Origin: Campylobacteraceae bacterium
Lineage (GTDB): Bacteria > Campylobacterota > Campylobacteria > Campylobacterales > Sulfurovaceae
Length of the DNA: 6,535 bases
Assembly (NCBI GenBank): GCA_027026055.1
Contig: JALVPA010000049.1
Location: 1 to 6,535 of the forward strand
Reading direction: 5' to 3'
In this document: positions 5,917 through 6,535 of the stretch, one piece after another
Layout of the letters: every line of letters starts with the position of its first letter
Numbering within the stretch: the stretch's first letter is position 1
Program-made: the position numbers and the translations under genes
The notes under the pieces: model-generated
Told to the model about the DNA's origin: nothing
The model's input: the letters and a program-made list of their open reading frames with translations, nothing else
Database searches by the model: none

Positions 5917-6090
5917 AGTTTCCTCTCCCTTGGTATTAGAATGTTTTATTGTAACAATCGAAGGCTTACATCATCTTACACGGCTTTTCTTGCATAACAA
6001 CTTTTCGTAAGAAAAAACTCGCTTCATCTTTACCTATGGAGCGTCACGATGTTGACTACGGTCATTGGTTCCGTACCTGAAGATTAAAGA
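5917..6090. other. Intergenic region between two leftward genes
   Basis: No convincing gene is seen in these 174 bases. On the minus strand a TACAAT (5948-5953), 32 bases from the ATPase start, is a weak -10 candidate without a -35. Just upstream of it is a direct repeat of CTTACA (5965-5970 and 5975-5980), offset by ten bases. Nearer the right-hand gene is a possible terminator (6012-6043) and a five-pair hairpin (6057-6061 with 6071-6075). Confidence 0.5.
6012..6043 (-). terminator. Possible intrinsic terminator of the right-edge gene
   Basis: Read leftward, arms at 6036-6043 and 6020-6027 pair over eight positions with one C-A mismatch around an eight-base loop. Two bases then precede a run of six T (6012-6017). 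It lies about 48 bases past the stop codon at 6091. The mismatch makes the stem weak, so termination is plausible but not strong. If real, it separates this gene from the ATPase gene. Confidence 0.35.
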
Positions 6091-6522
6091 CTATTTTTTC
6101 AAAGTGTGCTTGCGCTTTTTAGGCTTTGGTTTTTTGATACCCGAAACGGCAAACATATGAACGGGATGAGTTTTCGAACGTATATAAGCATAGAATATTT
6201 CATTGTACAGTTTAAGCTCGAACAACGTTATTTTTTCCAACATAACATCTGTATATACGGGAGCTTCTCGTTTCAAAGGCAATAAAAAACGTTTGCCTTC
6301 GATACGAATCAGGCGATGTTTCGCCTTATCCACTACCCAACAAACACGCGGAAAAGGTATATCGTATAACGAATGGACGGTCTTTTCGATACATACCCTA
6401 TCAAAAGTGTCTTTTCGGATCGAAATGTTTCCGTCGCTTCCGGCCACATCGGCATAGAGCGTTCGCAAAACGGCCTCTTCGTGCGTCGTTTCTTCAAGAT
6501 GTGAAGAGACTTGCCGATTCAT
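6091..6522 (-). CDS. Unrecognised protein with a lysine-rich C-terminal tail; 5' end uncertain
   Basis: Encodes 143 residues from the ATG at 6520-6522, but the reading frame stays open to the window edge (upstream codons read LLRD with no stop). The Shine-Dalgarno before that ATG is poor (only GGGA close by), so the true start may lie outside. I recognise no family. The N-terminal third is acidic and polar (EETTHEEAVLR). The middle (about 55-112) looks like a mixed alpha/beta fold with alternating hydrophobic residues, e.g. RVCWVVDKAKHRLIRIEGKR (59-78), then a helical stretch rich in Leu, Phe and Tyr (96-114). The last 14 residues are almost all Lys, Arg and Pro (KKPKPKKRKHTLKK), which suggests contact with nucleic acid or another polyanion. 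No signal peptide or membrane helix is visible. Composition and length support a real gene over the short opposite-strand frame. Confidence 0.65.
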   Translation of the reverse strand: MNRQVSSHLEETTHEEAVLRTLYADVAGSDGNISIRKDTFDRVCIEKTVHSLYDIPFPRVCWVVDKAKHRLIRIEGKRFLLPLKREAPVYTDVMLEKITLFELKLYNEIFYAYIRSKTHPVHMFAVSGIKKPKPKKRKHTLKK

Positions 6523-6535
6523 ATCCCGGAGAAGA

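Noticed and set aside
6036..6080. Rightward 14-codon frame MERHDVDYGHWFRT
   Set aside because: No Shine-Dalgarno precedes the ATG, it overlaps a likely hairpin arm, and the frame upstream has no start before a stop at 5952. It is too short to support as a gene.
1..6535. Defence island, mobile element or CRISPR system
   Set aside because: No transposase, integrase, phage gene, toxin-antitoxin pair or repeat-spacer array is present. The HerA-like ATPase lacks any adjacent effector, and the surrounding genes are mostly housekeeping.

Overview
The window looks like chromosomal DNA of a Campylobacterota (Epsilonproteobacteria) member, probably a Sulfurovum/Sulfurimonas-type marine sulfur oxidiser. 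The main grounds are the secG-frr-pyrE gene order, which I know from Campylobacter and Helicobacter, the Thermus-type PyrE with its CPMC tail, a stand-alone Aer/CetB-like PAS protein, and promoters that mostly show a TATAAT box without a clear -35. Base composition and codon use look even throughout, and I see no insertion sequence, phage gene, CRISPR array or tRNA. The genus is an inference.

Left edge (1-257): reading leftward out of the window is a promoter with a perfect sigma-70 consensus (TTGACA, 17 bases, TATAAT). It has A-tract DNA upstream, a GC-rich discriminator, a nested leader hairpin, and a boxA-like element at the very edge. This is the architecture of a ribosomal RNA operon leader, so a 16S gene probably starts just outside the window on the minus strand. 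The same AT-rich stretch lies upstream of a rightward small lipoprotein gene.

Rightward block (258-2971): a 75-residue lipoprotein, a seven-helix Bax inhibitor-1 family membrane protein, SecG (translocon subunit), ribosome recycling factor and orotate phosphoribosyltransferase. frr and pyrE are separated by one base and are surely co-transcribed. secG has its own likely -10 box, after a hairpin that straddles the stop codon of the preceding gene. The block joins protein export, translation recycling and pyrimidine synthesis, all growth-linked, and it lies beside the putative rRNA promoter.

Leftward block (2990-6535): convergent with pyrE, with a short two-way hairpin at the junction. In order of transcription (right to left) it holds an unrecognised protein with a strongly basic tail that may run off the right edge, a 777-residue HerA/FtsK-superfamily ATPase with a coiled-coil C-terminal half, and a single-domain PAS protein resembling the sensor half of bipartite energy-taxis receptors. 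These three have separate intergenic gaps and need not form one operon.

I did not find a clearly new multi-gene system. The items most worth a second look are the rRNA-type leader at the left edge, the HerA-like ATPase of unknown job, the altered cofactor motif in the PAS protein and the unknown gene at the right edge.
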